64,000 nt of DNA. Source: Hofstenia miamia (lineage: Eukaryota > Xenacoelomorpha > Acoela). Made by a program: the position numbers and the translations under genes. The stretch is taken from assembly GCA_004352715.1 (NCBI GenBank), contig SCFE01000027.1, forward strand, positions 2,122,077 to 2,186,076, in the 5' to 3' direction. Below, piece by piece: positions 45,371 through 57,200 of the stretch; position 1 is the stretch's first letter, and each line of letters begins with the position of its first letter. The notes beneath the pieces were generated by a model, which was not told the DNA's origin, did no database searches, and saw only the letters and a list, made by a program, of their open reading frames with translations.

Positions 45371-46289
45371 CGACAAGTAAATCTAAAAGAATCTAAGATA
45401 TTTTACATTCTTAAAACAATATCAAATATTAATGTTTCAGATGTTTTATGACTGTACATGCATTCACTATTGTAAACAGAGCCTCCAATGCAAAACAGAG
45501 CTTAATGCAAAAACTATATGTGAAATGACAGTACATTTAAGTATTAAATTATTAAAAATATATGGAGAATTTCTCTCAGCTTAACAACATATATTCAATT
45601 CTGAGCAGCTTTGGAGAACACATAAATTAACTTGTAAAAATTCAAGTATTTGTTTAATTTGATTTCAATTCGAAACGGATCACGAATGATATAATTGAAA
45701 AAATTATCATTGCAATCAATGTGATTGTGTAAATTTATTTAGGATAAGTTCCTACCAGCGTATGTTTCTATTCAAAAGTTTGGAGTTCCTCAATCATAGA
45801 AATGCTTTTATCAAGGAAAACGTCACCAACAACCAAAAAGCTGCTATCCTAAGCAAATGAGTATGATGATCTGATATGAAATGATGTAAATATTAATTTC
45901 TTCTGCTAATTTTGTAGCTGTTTTAAATTTTATAAACGACTATATTTGGTATAAATCTTTCTCGTTGCCAAATGCTCTTTTTGGACTTGTTGTTGATGGG
46001 CTTCTCATTGGACGAAATTTTTTTAACCTATATCTATTTCTTATCATCCTATCCTGTTTTAGCCCATTCCTCCATGGCACGCTTTCTCCATGGCTATCTC
46101 ATGCGCCTGCTGTGATACTTGATTTTACTGTGAAGTATGCTACATAGAATAAACTAAGATAAGCAATTTTACGGATTGTCTGAAATGTTGGTAATTATTT
46201 CTTACCAGAACTATGCCTATTTTTTATTTCAGTGATTTTTGTAGGGCCATTATATATTTAGCAGTAATTTCGACTTTTAATATGAAGTG

Positions 46290-47831
46290 CAGAGTTGGAA
46301 TTGTGCTTGGCTTAAAGTTAGGTCGGGCAGGGCTTGGGCTGGGCTTGGGCCCAATGTTTTAGTTAGTATTTGAAATACAAGAAAAAATTTTCTTGAAAAC
46401 TTATACTTTGCAAATAACAAAAAACATTATCTTTAAGTTTAACCAGCCCTGCATTGTTGGCTGATGCAATAATTCTAACATTTAAATTTTGTCTGTTACA
46501 AGCAAAGAGCGTTTTTGAAAATCCACTTACTTTGTGCTGATGTAAGTTGGCAGAGAATTTTGTATTTGAATATATAAGAAGTGATATGTCCCTAATCGAT
46601 AAAAACGACGATTAAAATCCTAGAAATAATTTGTTGTGACAATGCTTATGTTACTAAATTAGTGGTGGTGTTAGGACGAACTTATAAAACGTCACGCATA
46701 TGATACTTTGGACGTCGGACATAGTACCCAGCAGGGGGTTGCAATATATTAAGAGGAGGCTTGCTTCAAAAAATAGTATTATTATATTACAGTAACTAAA
46801 TAACAACATTTTTTCCGTAATCATTGCATAAATTGTTGTAGTAAAAGAAATTAACAACCTTTTAAATAAAATTCGTGTAAAAACTTGTCAAAATTTTTTA
46901 ATGAAACTCCCGTGCTTTTGTAAAGCCTGTAAAAATACATATACAAATTATATTAAACCCAAATTCCATCTTCATATAGAATTGATTTTTATGGAATGTT
47001 TGGATATAAAAGTAGCAGAATATAAATGCTCTTGATGTGGTTCTCTTTTCTTAAGCTTTGTTTAGATGCAAACCGCCAATTGCAATCGTCGATTTCAATG
47101 CGAAATTGGCAGTTAAGTTTTGCCACTCCACTTAATAATAAAATATCTAGAGATTAAAAATATTGATAAATCGTTGTTAGTTATGACAACAATCGCCATT
47201 ATTTCACTTAACATTACAATACTATAAATGTCAACATTTTTACATGTTTTACATAAAAGTCTAAAACAACGATTAAAATATGAGCAGCTTACTTATAAAA
47301 AAGAGATGCACCTCATTTACACTTTGTACTCTGATTTTTGAGGTTATATTAATTATTGAGATGAAAGCGTTTAACAATTTTAAAAAGAAACCAACAAAAA
47401 GTAAAAAATCTCTGAGCAAAATAATTTTAATCAATGCACAAATTTAAAACAATTTAGAAAAGTTTTACCTTCATTGGTAACATTTGCGAAAAAGAATATT
47501 CAAAACTATTTGGTACTCACATGCAATCATTTAGTGGAAGGGCTGACGTTTACAGTATTAAGTTCAACAATGCAATTTGAATTTGAATAGATTTGATTTA
47601 GCATTTTGACAAACTAAAGCGGATATGCACCTATGCACTTGTTGATCAACAAATTATGAAAATTGTCCAATCAAATTCATAGTGTAGTAGTGGATATGGG
47701 CCTCTATGAAACAGAAAGACACTATAAATTGGTGTAAAAGAAAAGCAATTTGGACCGGGCTGGGCTTGGGCCTAAATTGTATTGGGTCAGGCCGGGCTTA
47801 GGCCCAAAAAATCGGAACAATTCCAATTCTG
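46290..47831. mobile_element. Candidate non-autonomous hAT-like element, about 1.5 kb
   Basis: The left end CAGAGTTGGAATTGTGC and the reverse complement of the right end CAGAATTGGAATTGTTC match at 15 of 17 bases. CAG(A/G)(G/A)TT is a usual hAT terminus. Just inside both ends are clusters of GGGCTTGGGC/GGGCTGGGC words (46321-46350 and 47755-47805) that stand out from the AT-rich body. The adjoining octamers (tgaagtg and tgcagtg share six of seven positions) are compatible with a decayed target duplication. No transposase frame lies inside. It sits in the presumed intron or downstream region of the Dispatched-like gene. Confidence 0.5.
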
Positions 47832-48260
47832 TGCAGTGAATATATATTCCTTTATAAAAACCAATAATTGCATAGAAAATTCAACGAGAAAGAGTATTGG
47901 CTTTGAAAAATTCTAAAAATGGGCAATACTTTAGTTTCTTTCATGTTATATAATCTGTCCGGTTGCTTATTGCGAGGAGTCATCAAATGCAACGTGCAAT
48001 ATCCATGTAAATACTGGGAAAATTGATTTGGTAATTAAAATAAAGTGGTTTTATTTCCACACATCAGTTTGCATTAACAAGTTACCATTAGATGCTATGC
48101 GAATATTAAGCTTTTGTTTCACACCGATTTAGTAAAATCCATAGAACCAAGGTCTAAAAGAAATTATAAATGTAATTCTAGTTTATATTTATGTTTTTTT
48201 TCAAAACTAATGATATATCTATGTTGATGAATTCAGTAAGTTCATTCATAATTGGTTATA

Positions 48261-49505
48261 TATAGTTGGCTGCAAAAAAAATGAGACTGAACACCTATTT
48301 TTTCACGCTTTGTGGAAACGTATTGAGACGTTTTAGAAGAAAACTATAAAAATTAATTAATTAAACTGGTACTTCGTAATTATTTGAAAACCCTTACCCA
48401 ACAAATTGTTTTGCTTTGCAAAGTTTCTACTTGATTTCTTCGGAATGGAAACGTTGAAACAGCTTGAAAACGCCTTTGCGACATCGCAAATTTCTCGATC
48501 AACTTATTTTCGAAAGCTGAAAATAATTCGACAAGGAGAATCTCTCAAAAGAAGAAAAGGAAGTGGACGCCCTCGAAAAATTATTGGAAAATTCATTCAG
48601 AAAACAGTCGCAATTGCTCTCAAAAATCCCTATATTTCTGGGAATAAAATTGCAAACGGACTTCAAACTGAAGCCGACATCTCTGTGCATGAAACCACAG
48701 TTTAGAGAACACTGAAAAAGATGGAGTTACAAAAATTAGCACAAAAAATCGACTTCTGATTACAAAAGAACATCAAGAAAAAAGATTAAATTTCGTGAAA
48801 GATTGGAAAGACTACACTTTTGAAGATGTTTGGATAACTGATGAGTGCGTATTTCAACTACACAGAAACAAAGTACAAGTGTGGTCGTCAAAGAAATGTC
48901 CAAGACCAACAAAAGCGGTTCCAAAGTAGGACCAAAAAATTATGGTTTGGGGAGCACTTTCCTATCGTGGGTTTTATTTGAAAATTTTAGACGGAAAAGC
49001 CACAATCGACAGTCAAAGATATTGCCAAATTATAGCTGAATTTATGCCTTATGCTGATGCTTTATATGATGATGGATGGATACTCCAACAGGACGGAGCA
49101 ACCCCGCACACGTCAGCAAAGACAAAAAATTGGTTTTCTGAAAATAATATCCAGTTTTTGCAATGGCCACCAGTTCTGCTGATCTTTCTCCAATCGAAAA
49201 CGTGTGGCAGATATTGAAAAATGACGTTGAGAAGAAAAATCCGAAAAATATATCCGATTTAAAAGAAAAAATCCAAGAAAGTCAACACATTTTGACATCT
49301 GAAATGAAGTCCAATTTAATGAAATCAGTTTCAGTTCGTTTGAATGAAGTTATTTCTACAGGAGGAAAACAAATTAGACTTTGATGCTTTTTACTTATAG
49401 TCCTTTAATGTATCTTTAAAATCTTACCTTTCTTGAGTTGTTACGTTCAGTAGTTCAAAAGTAATATGCCTCTTTTCTAGTCTCATTTTTTTGCAGCCAA
49501 CTATA
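48261..49505 (+). mobile_element. Second Tc1/mariner-type element
   Basis: The left end TATAGTTGGCTGCAAAAAAA followed by ATGAGACT and the reverse complement of the right end TATAGTTGGCTGCAAAAAAA followed by TGAGACT are nearly identical over about 28 bases. TA dinucleotides are at both tips. The 1245-base length fits. The high terminal identity suggests a younger insertion than the first Tc1-like element, whose ends differ more. Confidence 0.85.
48406..49384 (+). pseudogene. Tc1/mariner transposase, few inactivating changes
   Basis: The likely start is METLKQLENAF at 48445; an in-frame ATG at 48406 lies upstream. A helix-turn-helix part (ISRSTYFRKLKIIRQGES) with a GSGRPRK AT-hook-like linker comes first. 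It is followed by KNPYISGNKIANGL, the first catalytic D in WITDECVFQLHRN, IMVWGALSYRGF, the second D in ILQQDGATPHTS and the last acidic residue in DLSPIENVWQILK. The frame ends at 49384. Inactivating changes seen are a stop at 48703-48705 (TVxRTLKK), a frameshift just after, a second stop before DQKIMVWG at about 48927, and a frameshift between FLQWP and SADLSP at about 49167. All catalytic residues remain. It is probably a DDE Tc1-like subfamily distinct from the copy at 12.5 kb. Confidence 0.85.
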
Positions 49506-52287
49506 GTAACTGCTATGGGCGGGTTTGTGATTGTGCAGCTCAATCTTAGGAATCGCAAGAATGGGTATATTAGATTGGATGTTGTTGATATCTTACATTC
49601 ATTCTGGCTTCTATTAGGATTTCATATTTCATTTGTAGTGTCAGTCTTTTGTACTTAAAACAAAAAACTGATAGAAATTAAAACACTATAGGTGAAATAT
49701 TTTTTTGGATTGTTTTTGTAGTTCTTTACGCTTTCAACTTACTGCCGTTAAGTTTTATTACTATATTCGCCAACTTGGTAAAGGCCAGCAACAACTTCGG
49801 CTGAGCAAATATTACATGTATTACGTGTATTATTTAAAGTGCGCATTCTACGAGGAAAATCTTGCCAGTTTTGTTTGTGTTAGTAGTTTTGCTTACTACC
49901 AGAATAATATTAACCCCCAGCAAAGCATTGTGCTTTTAAAGTCACAAACTGTTGTGGCCACAATCTCAAAAAAATGTCTACCAGCTCATTGTGAAGTTTA
50001 GGGATTTCGGGGTTTCCAATTCTACACATTTATGAGTAAGTGTGCTTTACTGTCATGGTGAAAATTTGCACTAAAAATTGTTTTTGTTTAATTACAGTAA
50101 AATAATAACTTTTTCATTCGAAAATCTGATTTTGACAAAAATTCTTCGAATACCAAATTTTCAGATGATGTAGCGATCTAAAGCCCATGGGAACAGCAAA
50201 TACTGTATATAGACCATACATGATCAGGTCAGCCTCGCTTTGCACGAAGTCGGAAATGAGGTAAAAAATTATTTATAGAAACGATCACAAATTGTAAAAA
50301 ACACATGGGGTGTTTAAGATTAAGCAATCTCCCATCTAAGCTATTAACATTCCGTTTCTTGAATTTAATACAATCAAAATTATTGTAATCATGCATTGAA
50401 GAATTCAAGTGGACTTTGTTTTTAATCTATCCGGCTGAACCGCTGTCCATTTTAACACATCAGCCACCATGTGATGTAAATACAGGTGGAGCAAAAAACT
50501 ATACCACTATAATTCAAAATTGGTAAGGTTATTTCTCAATAATGGCTTCGTATTTCATTTCAAGACAATTGGAAAAAATCATTTTCTGATCATTTTACAA
50601 CCCTTGCTGAATATCTTTTATTTGGGAATATGTATAGATTTATTCTTAGGGCCGGCTCGGTAGAAAGCTTAGTTACCAAAAAGTATATCAAAATATATCC
50701 AAGTTAGGTAAGAAATCAACAATTTTCTAGAAAACCAGTCAAAAGCTCAAATAATGGGTATAAAATATTCTTAAGGCCATTCAAAATGCATTGAGATTCT
50801 GTTCCACCACATTTGCAAGCCTTTTTCTAAAATTCTGAACAGGCTTTGTGAGGTCAATATTGAGAGTGCTGTGTAAGTTTAACATATCTATTACAAATAC
50901 AAAAAAATAGGCATTTCATAAATGAAATATCACCAAACTGACATTTATTGTTACTTTGTCAATATTTGCAGGCTTAGTGTGACGTAATCGTCAACAATAA
51001 TAGTTTTAGACACCCTATAATAACTATTAATATTAATTATTTAGACAATTCTATTGCTTCTAAATGTGTTTGTTGCATAAATGATAGGAGTTCTGCGAAT
51101 TTTTATACCAGTGCATTACGCTTAATATAAAATAACTTTTGATAAATCAGACAACCTCATAGATTCGGCATTAAATATTCATATGCAAAATATAACAGTT
51201 GTTTACCAGTTAAGGACATATTTAAATTATTTATCCAAGTATTCATAATTTTCAATGAGAACGCAAGCCATGCAAACAGAGCAATATTATCATCTATGCA
51301 TAAATAATGCACTATTGAATTATAACTGTCCAGCGCTTGAATGTCTATTTGACACACTGCTCGTCTGCGAAATTCCTGTATTACAGTTTAATCATTTTTA
51401 TAAATATCAAACGAATTTTTCTTTTAATCTATACAAGCTTGTAAAGGTCAGTTAACTATAACCTTTATTTGATAGTAAAAATTACCAAAATTGCTACTTC
51501 AGTTGACACAGAGTAAACAATCGCAAATAAATTACTCATCTAAAGTGCTACCGGTTTACAACTATTGTCTTAAGATCTCAAAAAAACGAATCCTTGGGTA
51601 TCTGAGGCTGCAACAAATACGATTCGAGTTTGGCTTTAACTATCCTGCTTTGCGTTAGAGTAGCGTCTTCGTCATCTAGCAAAGTGTAAAGAAAGAAAAT
51701 GTTGCTTAGCCGCGACAAAACCCGTAGCAGCACAACTCTACTTGAGACCTTCGAATTCAAGACCACATACATATATGACAATCCTACTTTTATTTTAAAA
51801 GTTACTGTACTTCTTATGATATTCATAATACCAACAAGAAAACTTCTGCAAATTTATTGACATCAGCTTGATTATGCAGCCTGAACGTTGTCTGTGCTTT
51901 GAATTTGTTTACACCCAACTGAAACTAATGGAAACTTGTCGCTTTCAATGCTGTACTGGAATAATTATTAGAGTTCTTAGAAAATGCACTTCTTATACAT
52001 CGGTTTCATGGCTATTTGACTTGCAAATATTACAAAAATAGTATTTGGTGACACCATAGGCTTTCTGCACTACTGCCGTACGGTTTTTTTTGAAAAATTA
52101 CTATAATAATTATTATGGAATTTGCTGTTCTTCTTCGCATGATTCTTCTTAAACATAAGATAATGATTTAGCAGTTTACAGATAAAAAAATCAATTCCAA
52201 ATTATATTAGCTTCATTAACAAACATATTTATTGATGTTATATAGATTTGGTGGACCATTGATAATTTGAATTCACCCTTTGTGAAT
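49506..52287. other. Intergenic or intronic, nothing firmly recognised
   Basis: Several short open frames, none with a clear motif. A minus-strand frame at 51578-51826 carries AKLESYLLQPQIPKDS, weakly like the region before a hAT dimerisation domain; too little for a call. Confidence 0.35.
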
Positions 52288-52576
52288 TAGGGCTCTGCGG
52301 ATTTTCTTGGCCTCAAGTCCCATTTAGTACCATTGTATTCGGACCAGTCCCGTCCCATCCTATTCACATGAAAGTTTCTGGTCTATCTTCCAAACCATAA
52401 CATTTATTTCAACCCAATTAGGCAAACATTATTAGTAATATTCTGAAATCTGTTGTTCCAGATCCTTCAATTTTGATCCTAGACCCATTGAATTTGTTGG
52501 TTCCAGCTTCCATTCTTATAGGATGAAGACTGAGACCAGTAAATCGTATGGGACAAGACGGTCCCGCAGAACTCTG
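52288..52576. mobile_element. Candidate hAT-like MITE of 289 bases
   Basis: The left end TAGGGCTCTGCGGATTTTCT and the reverse complement of the right end CAGAGTTCTGCGGGACCGTC share AG-G-TCTGCGG. Similarity continues at CTTG and TCCCAT. The flanking octamers TTGTGAAT and CTGTGGAC differ only by three transitions, as expected for an aged 8-base target duplication. The ends contain GTCCCGT/CGGGAC words. No coding capacity. Confidence 0.5.
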
Positions 52577-53752
52577 CTGTGGACCTTCAATGAAATGAAT
52601 TGTTGACAATTTTTCGGAATCGGTTTTGCTCCAATAACTATATTTTCCTTTGAGTCTTGCATATACATGCTTATTTGCTTACAACAAAATTTACAAAAAA
52701 TAATACATGTGTACAATATGATATTTAGAAAGACTAAAAATGATGCTACTTCACAAATTGAACAAATAAATTCAGAAAACACAAGCAAACATACATGCAC
52801 ATAGGTAGATTAATAAGTTAAAAAATTTCGTCACATTAAATTTCAACCATATTTCTACTAGTGTTACGCTTAAGTAAAAAATCGATATGTCCAAATTTTG
52901 AACAATTGTTGCCAGGGCTGTTACATAGGCACATCTATAGAGGTGGCCCATCTCATGCAATGATGAAGATTTGTACTAAAACTTATTCTTGTACCTGAAG
53001 CAAATGCAAATATGAATATTTTCAATGAGAAATCCGATTTTTTTATCATGGCAACATCAACTAACTTGAAATATTTTGCTTTCTAAATAAACACTCTGTG
53101 AGCCGTGTGCAATGTCCAGTTTGTCCCGCCGTTGTTCGTGAGTTATAAGCACTTAGGAAATAGGAGAATCCATCACAGTTTTTAAGAAATCCTAGTAGCA
53201 TTATTGTTAAGATGACAAAGAAGTAATCGACCATAGTTATCTTCTCAAATATTTAGTACATTTCGGCAAACAGTCTTATGAACATCTTCTTTATGTAGGG
53301 ATTTACTAAACAGTGATTATGAGTTTATACTTAGTGCTCACCTGCCGTAGTAATCATTTGATCGTCATTTTGGGAAATATAAACAAATGCTTGGAAGAAA
53401 GTTTCTTGTAGCTGATATTAATAGATCAGAAAAATTATAAATTTGAAGGAGGTGCACCATTGTTCATTTATGGAGACTATTGAATCTGTTTTAGATAATG
53501 CCACTGACTCTCAAATGTATCCTATAAAAGAGTTAGAATTTACACAAATTTATATAATCCTACAGAATCAGGTTATGGCTTATAGAAAATTTAAAATCTT
53601 CAGAATTGCGAAGTGTGGCTTGAAATTTTATGCTTTCATGACATGAATGGCGGTAGTTCTTCCACTTTCTCCAAGTAATTATTTGGGATAGAAGTGATAT
53701 AGGGAAAAATTTTGTACTATTTACATCTCTGCAGCTTTAAAACTTTCGAAAA
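52577..53752. other. Intergenic or intronic, nothing recognised
   Basis: AT-rich. A plus-strand frame at 53443-53646 is open but unassigned; I do not call it. Confidence 0.4.
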
Positions 53753-54232
53753 TTCTTCGTTTGTATTTCTAGTAATGTTTATTATATGCTATATATGTCA
53801 TAACACACTTCTAATTTGTTACATCCGTATTTTTAAGTAAGAATTAACAACAAAATCTGAAAATAAAAATAGCAACGGCCTCATTATTTTGTGATCCAAA
53901 TTTGTTGACTATCATGCATTAGTTTGAATTGGTTCGATTTGGTTTTCACTGTTCATATATATTGCGTAACAGTTAATGGTGNNNNNNNNNNNNNNNNNNN
54001 NNTCTTCGTTTGTATTTTCTAGTAATGTTTATTATATGCTATATATGTCATAACACACTTCTAATTTGTTACATCCGTATTTTTAAGTAAGAATTAACAA
54101 CAAAATCTGAAAATAAAAATAGCAACGGCCTCATTATTTTGTGATCCAAATTTGTTGACTATCATGCATTAGTTTGAATTGGTTCGATTTGGTTTTCACT
54201 GTTCATATATATTGCGTAACAGTTAATGGTGA
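53753..54232. repeat. The same 229 bases on both sides of a 21-N gap
   Basis: 53753-53981 and 54003-54232 are identical apart from one extra t in the second. The 21 N between them (53982-54002) mark a contig join that failed to merge an overlap. This is an assembly artefact, not biology. Confidence 0.9.
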
Positions 54233-57200
54233 TGTGTGTTTTCATTGTCTGCAGTTATTGGATGTAATAAATTTTCTGTGACATTGTTAATTTGAATTAT
54301 ATGTAAGGTTATTTGAAAATACGAAAGATAATGAACTTCCGATTCATCATATACTACCTGAACAAATGTTTAACTCGCAATAATTTTCAAATGAGAAATT
54401 CAAAACCGAAAGAAGAAAGGCGCAATTTTTCCATACATGTGCAAATACAATAATTAATCCTGTACTTTTGTATTAATATACGCTACTATCTATTTATTTA
54501 TATATCTATATATGTTGAGGTTCTGGCAATATGCTATTTCAAATTTGTTCTACTTCCTATAACTACGTAAATGTCCCCATAATTCCTTGTTTCTACAGGT
54601 TAAATATATATTCATCTGTAATGCTCTTTTACACCTTCTTCTTATTTGGAATAATGTATCACGACCTAGGTTACGTGCTCCTAATGATCTTTTTGAGAAG
54701 TCAATCATTTTTGAAACACAGAAAAACTTTGTCACAAATCACCGATAATCACGTAGATTATCAAAATTGTAATCTCGTAACTATGTTCTCACTATTTTCA
54801 CAAGCTATGGATTTTAATTTGATTTCGTTTTTTATTCAAAAATGTAAGTCTTTCAAAAGTTCATTGGATGCACCATTGCCAACTTAAAGAATAATTTAAT
54901 ATTTTACCGCCAAATTTATGCACTAACGGCAAAAATACTTAAATTTTGTTGTACATTTACTGAAATAAAATGACAGAAATGCAAAACAGTAATCTCACAT
55001 GATCTTTGATAGAATTAATTAATTTTATTTGGGTCGTAAGAAGTTTCTCACTAAAAGACAAAATTATATAGTATACTTTTGTGAATTTTGATTTAATTTC
55101 GTAGTATTTTAGGTTTTTCTCAATAGATGGTGGGCCGCCTGTCCCTGCCCGGTGAATTCCAACGGGCAGGCGGGCGCTGGAAATTAAACGGGCGCAGGGC
55201 GGGCAACGGCAGCGTTAAAACTAAAAATGCAAAACACTAATGTGCGATTCTTTGAAAAACATTGATGAATTTGGTTCTATTTTCTATTGGATTTCAAGAT
55301 AAATATTGAAATAAATCAATAGCTCCAACAATAATTTTTTATCTAATTCAAAATATAAAGGCAATTTTTGAATTATACAAAATTCCATGTTTGCCATTCC
55401 TTGTCGATTTTGAAAGAATCTATTTACAAGGTATAGGTTTTAAGAGTTCAAATACTGTCACCATGGAATATACTAATTAAGGTAATCCACCATCAATCTA
55501 AATGAAATTAATGAGTTAGTATTTTTTGGTTAAATTACACCAATAAAACATTAGATGCCCTCTTGTTGTATTGCTAGTAATTGCAATGATTCATAGCAAT
55601 GAAATAGATAATGTCAGGAGAAATTGTAGCCAGATAGAAAGCTTTAATAATGCAGAAGAAAATAATTCAAAATTGATACAATAAACAATTAAACATGTTA
55701 AATTCATTGCTTTCTATTGTTGATATATTGATTTTAGAAAATCTTAATGCAAGGCTTTATCAAGATCGCGATTTTAAAATCACTAGCATTTCCTTGCATT
55801 TATTATTCCTTTTACAATTCAATTGGAAATTCTGAGGCGATTTTAAATAAAATTTCAATCAATAAATTGAACTGAATCCCCTGTATGAGCTCCAGAGACA
55901 AAACTTCAATTTCTTCGAGATTAGATCTAAAATTGCACTCCTATTGTTTTAAATGAACTTATGCGTGATAAGTAACACTGATAAATTTACTCTAAAATTG
56001 ATAATTTATTTTAAATTGAATCTTAAGACTTTAGTAATATATAATAATAGAACAAATTGCAAAAATTCCCTTTATTTTTATAAAACGCATATTAATCCAA
56101 ATTTAGCTTAAAGCGGTGGAAATGCATTAAATATTTTATAAAAAAACACGGACACGATATAGGTTGGCTATTACAGTGAATAATAGACTTGTTCACTTGC
56201 CAAATTGTATTTCTGAAGTCATCTAGTTGTTCCAGAGGAGTCAATCCCAGAGGCTACCCATGTGCTGAAATATATGATAAATTTCTTCTAAATGTAATTA
56301 TTCTGAAAAATAGGAACTATTACTAGTATCTTATCTTAGAAGGAATTCTACACAATTACAGTTAAAATAATCTTTTCATAGTTTTCTAAGACTATATATT
56401 TGCTAAACCAGAATATTTTATCGCAGTACACCAGAAAACTAGCGTACACTAATATTGACATTAGAAATGACCTATTCTCATTTAGCCCTAATTTTCACCA
56501 GTGCAAATTTAGAGTAACGAACCGTTTTGTATTATGTTAACACATTCTATTTTTATGTGCATATTACATGTAGGGTTACATCTTATTCAATTTATTTTAC
56601 TGTTTTTATGCAATAGCACAAGAATCAACATAACGTTTCATTTCATTGAACTCAAATTTCGTAAATTACTGAGACTTATAATAATGGTCCTAGTTAGGTG
56701 GGAATTGTTCCACAAGTAGAATTAAATCATACTAAACGATTCTGTATATTCCTTAGTAACCAGATTAAGAAGCAAGGCCTTAGGGAATATTAGATTCAAG
56801 CAATGAAAATGTGTTTGGAAACAATGTGTCTTAAAAATTTAACTGTATTTAATTGTGATGAGTATCACCAGTAGAGTGAAGAGCAGGGAGGAGGCATGTT
56901 AGAATATGTTCCGGCTAAGATAAAATCAAAATTACAATGTATTGAAACACATTAAGAATTTTAAAACATTCTCAGTAATTGATGAAGTGATCTACAACAT
57001 TTTGTAAAAGATCTTTTATTACTTTTTTAAATCAATATTTGGCATGCCCGCAGGAAGAAATGTCAAATGTGATAAGTTGGACTTCTTGCGATGTTTTCAA
57101 TACTGCTACCAATTTACAAAGTAAATTACTCAAAAATATTTTTGAGTATATTAGTTAACGCAAAATACATAGAATAATTTAATATCTTGTTTGAATACAA

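Larger units (their letters stand above)
44744..46289. other. Probable intron of the Dispatched-like gene
   Basis: AT-rich with (TA)n tracts at 44776-44813 and 45334-45366. No continuation of the Dispatched frame was found. A plus-strand frame at 45965-46147 has hydrophobic character but no family motif. Confidence 0.45.

Noticed and set aside
45965-46147. Frame containing LFGLVVDGLLIG, considered as the helix-10 motif of Dispatched
   Set aside because: Only a short superficial likeness to GLSVDF; the flanking residues do not match and no acceptor or donor fits the phase required by the 44743 donor.
54531-54887. 118-residue open frame with hydrophobic segments
   Set aside because: AT-driven composition, no motif, and an overlapping frame on the other strand is equally open.
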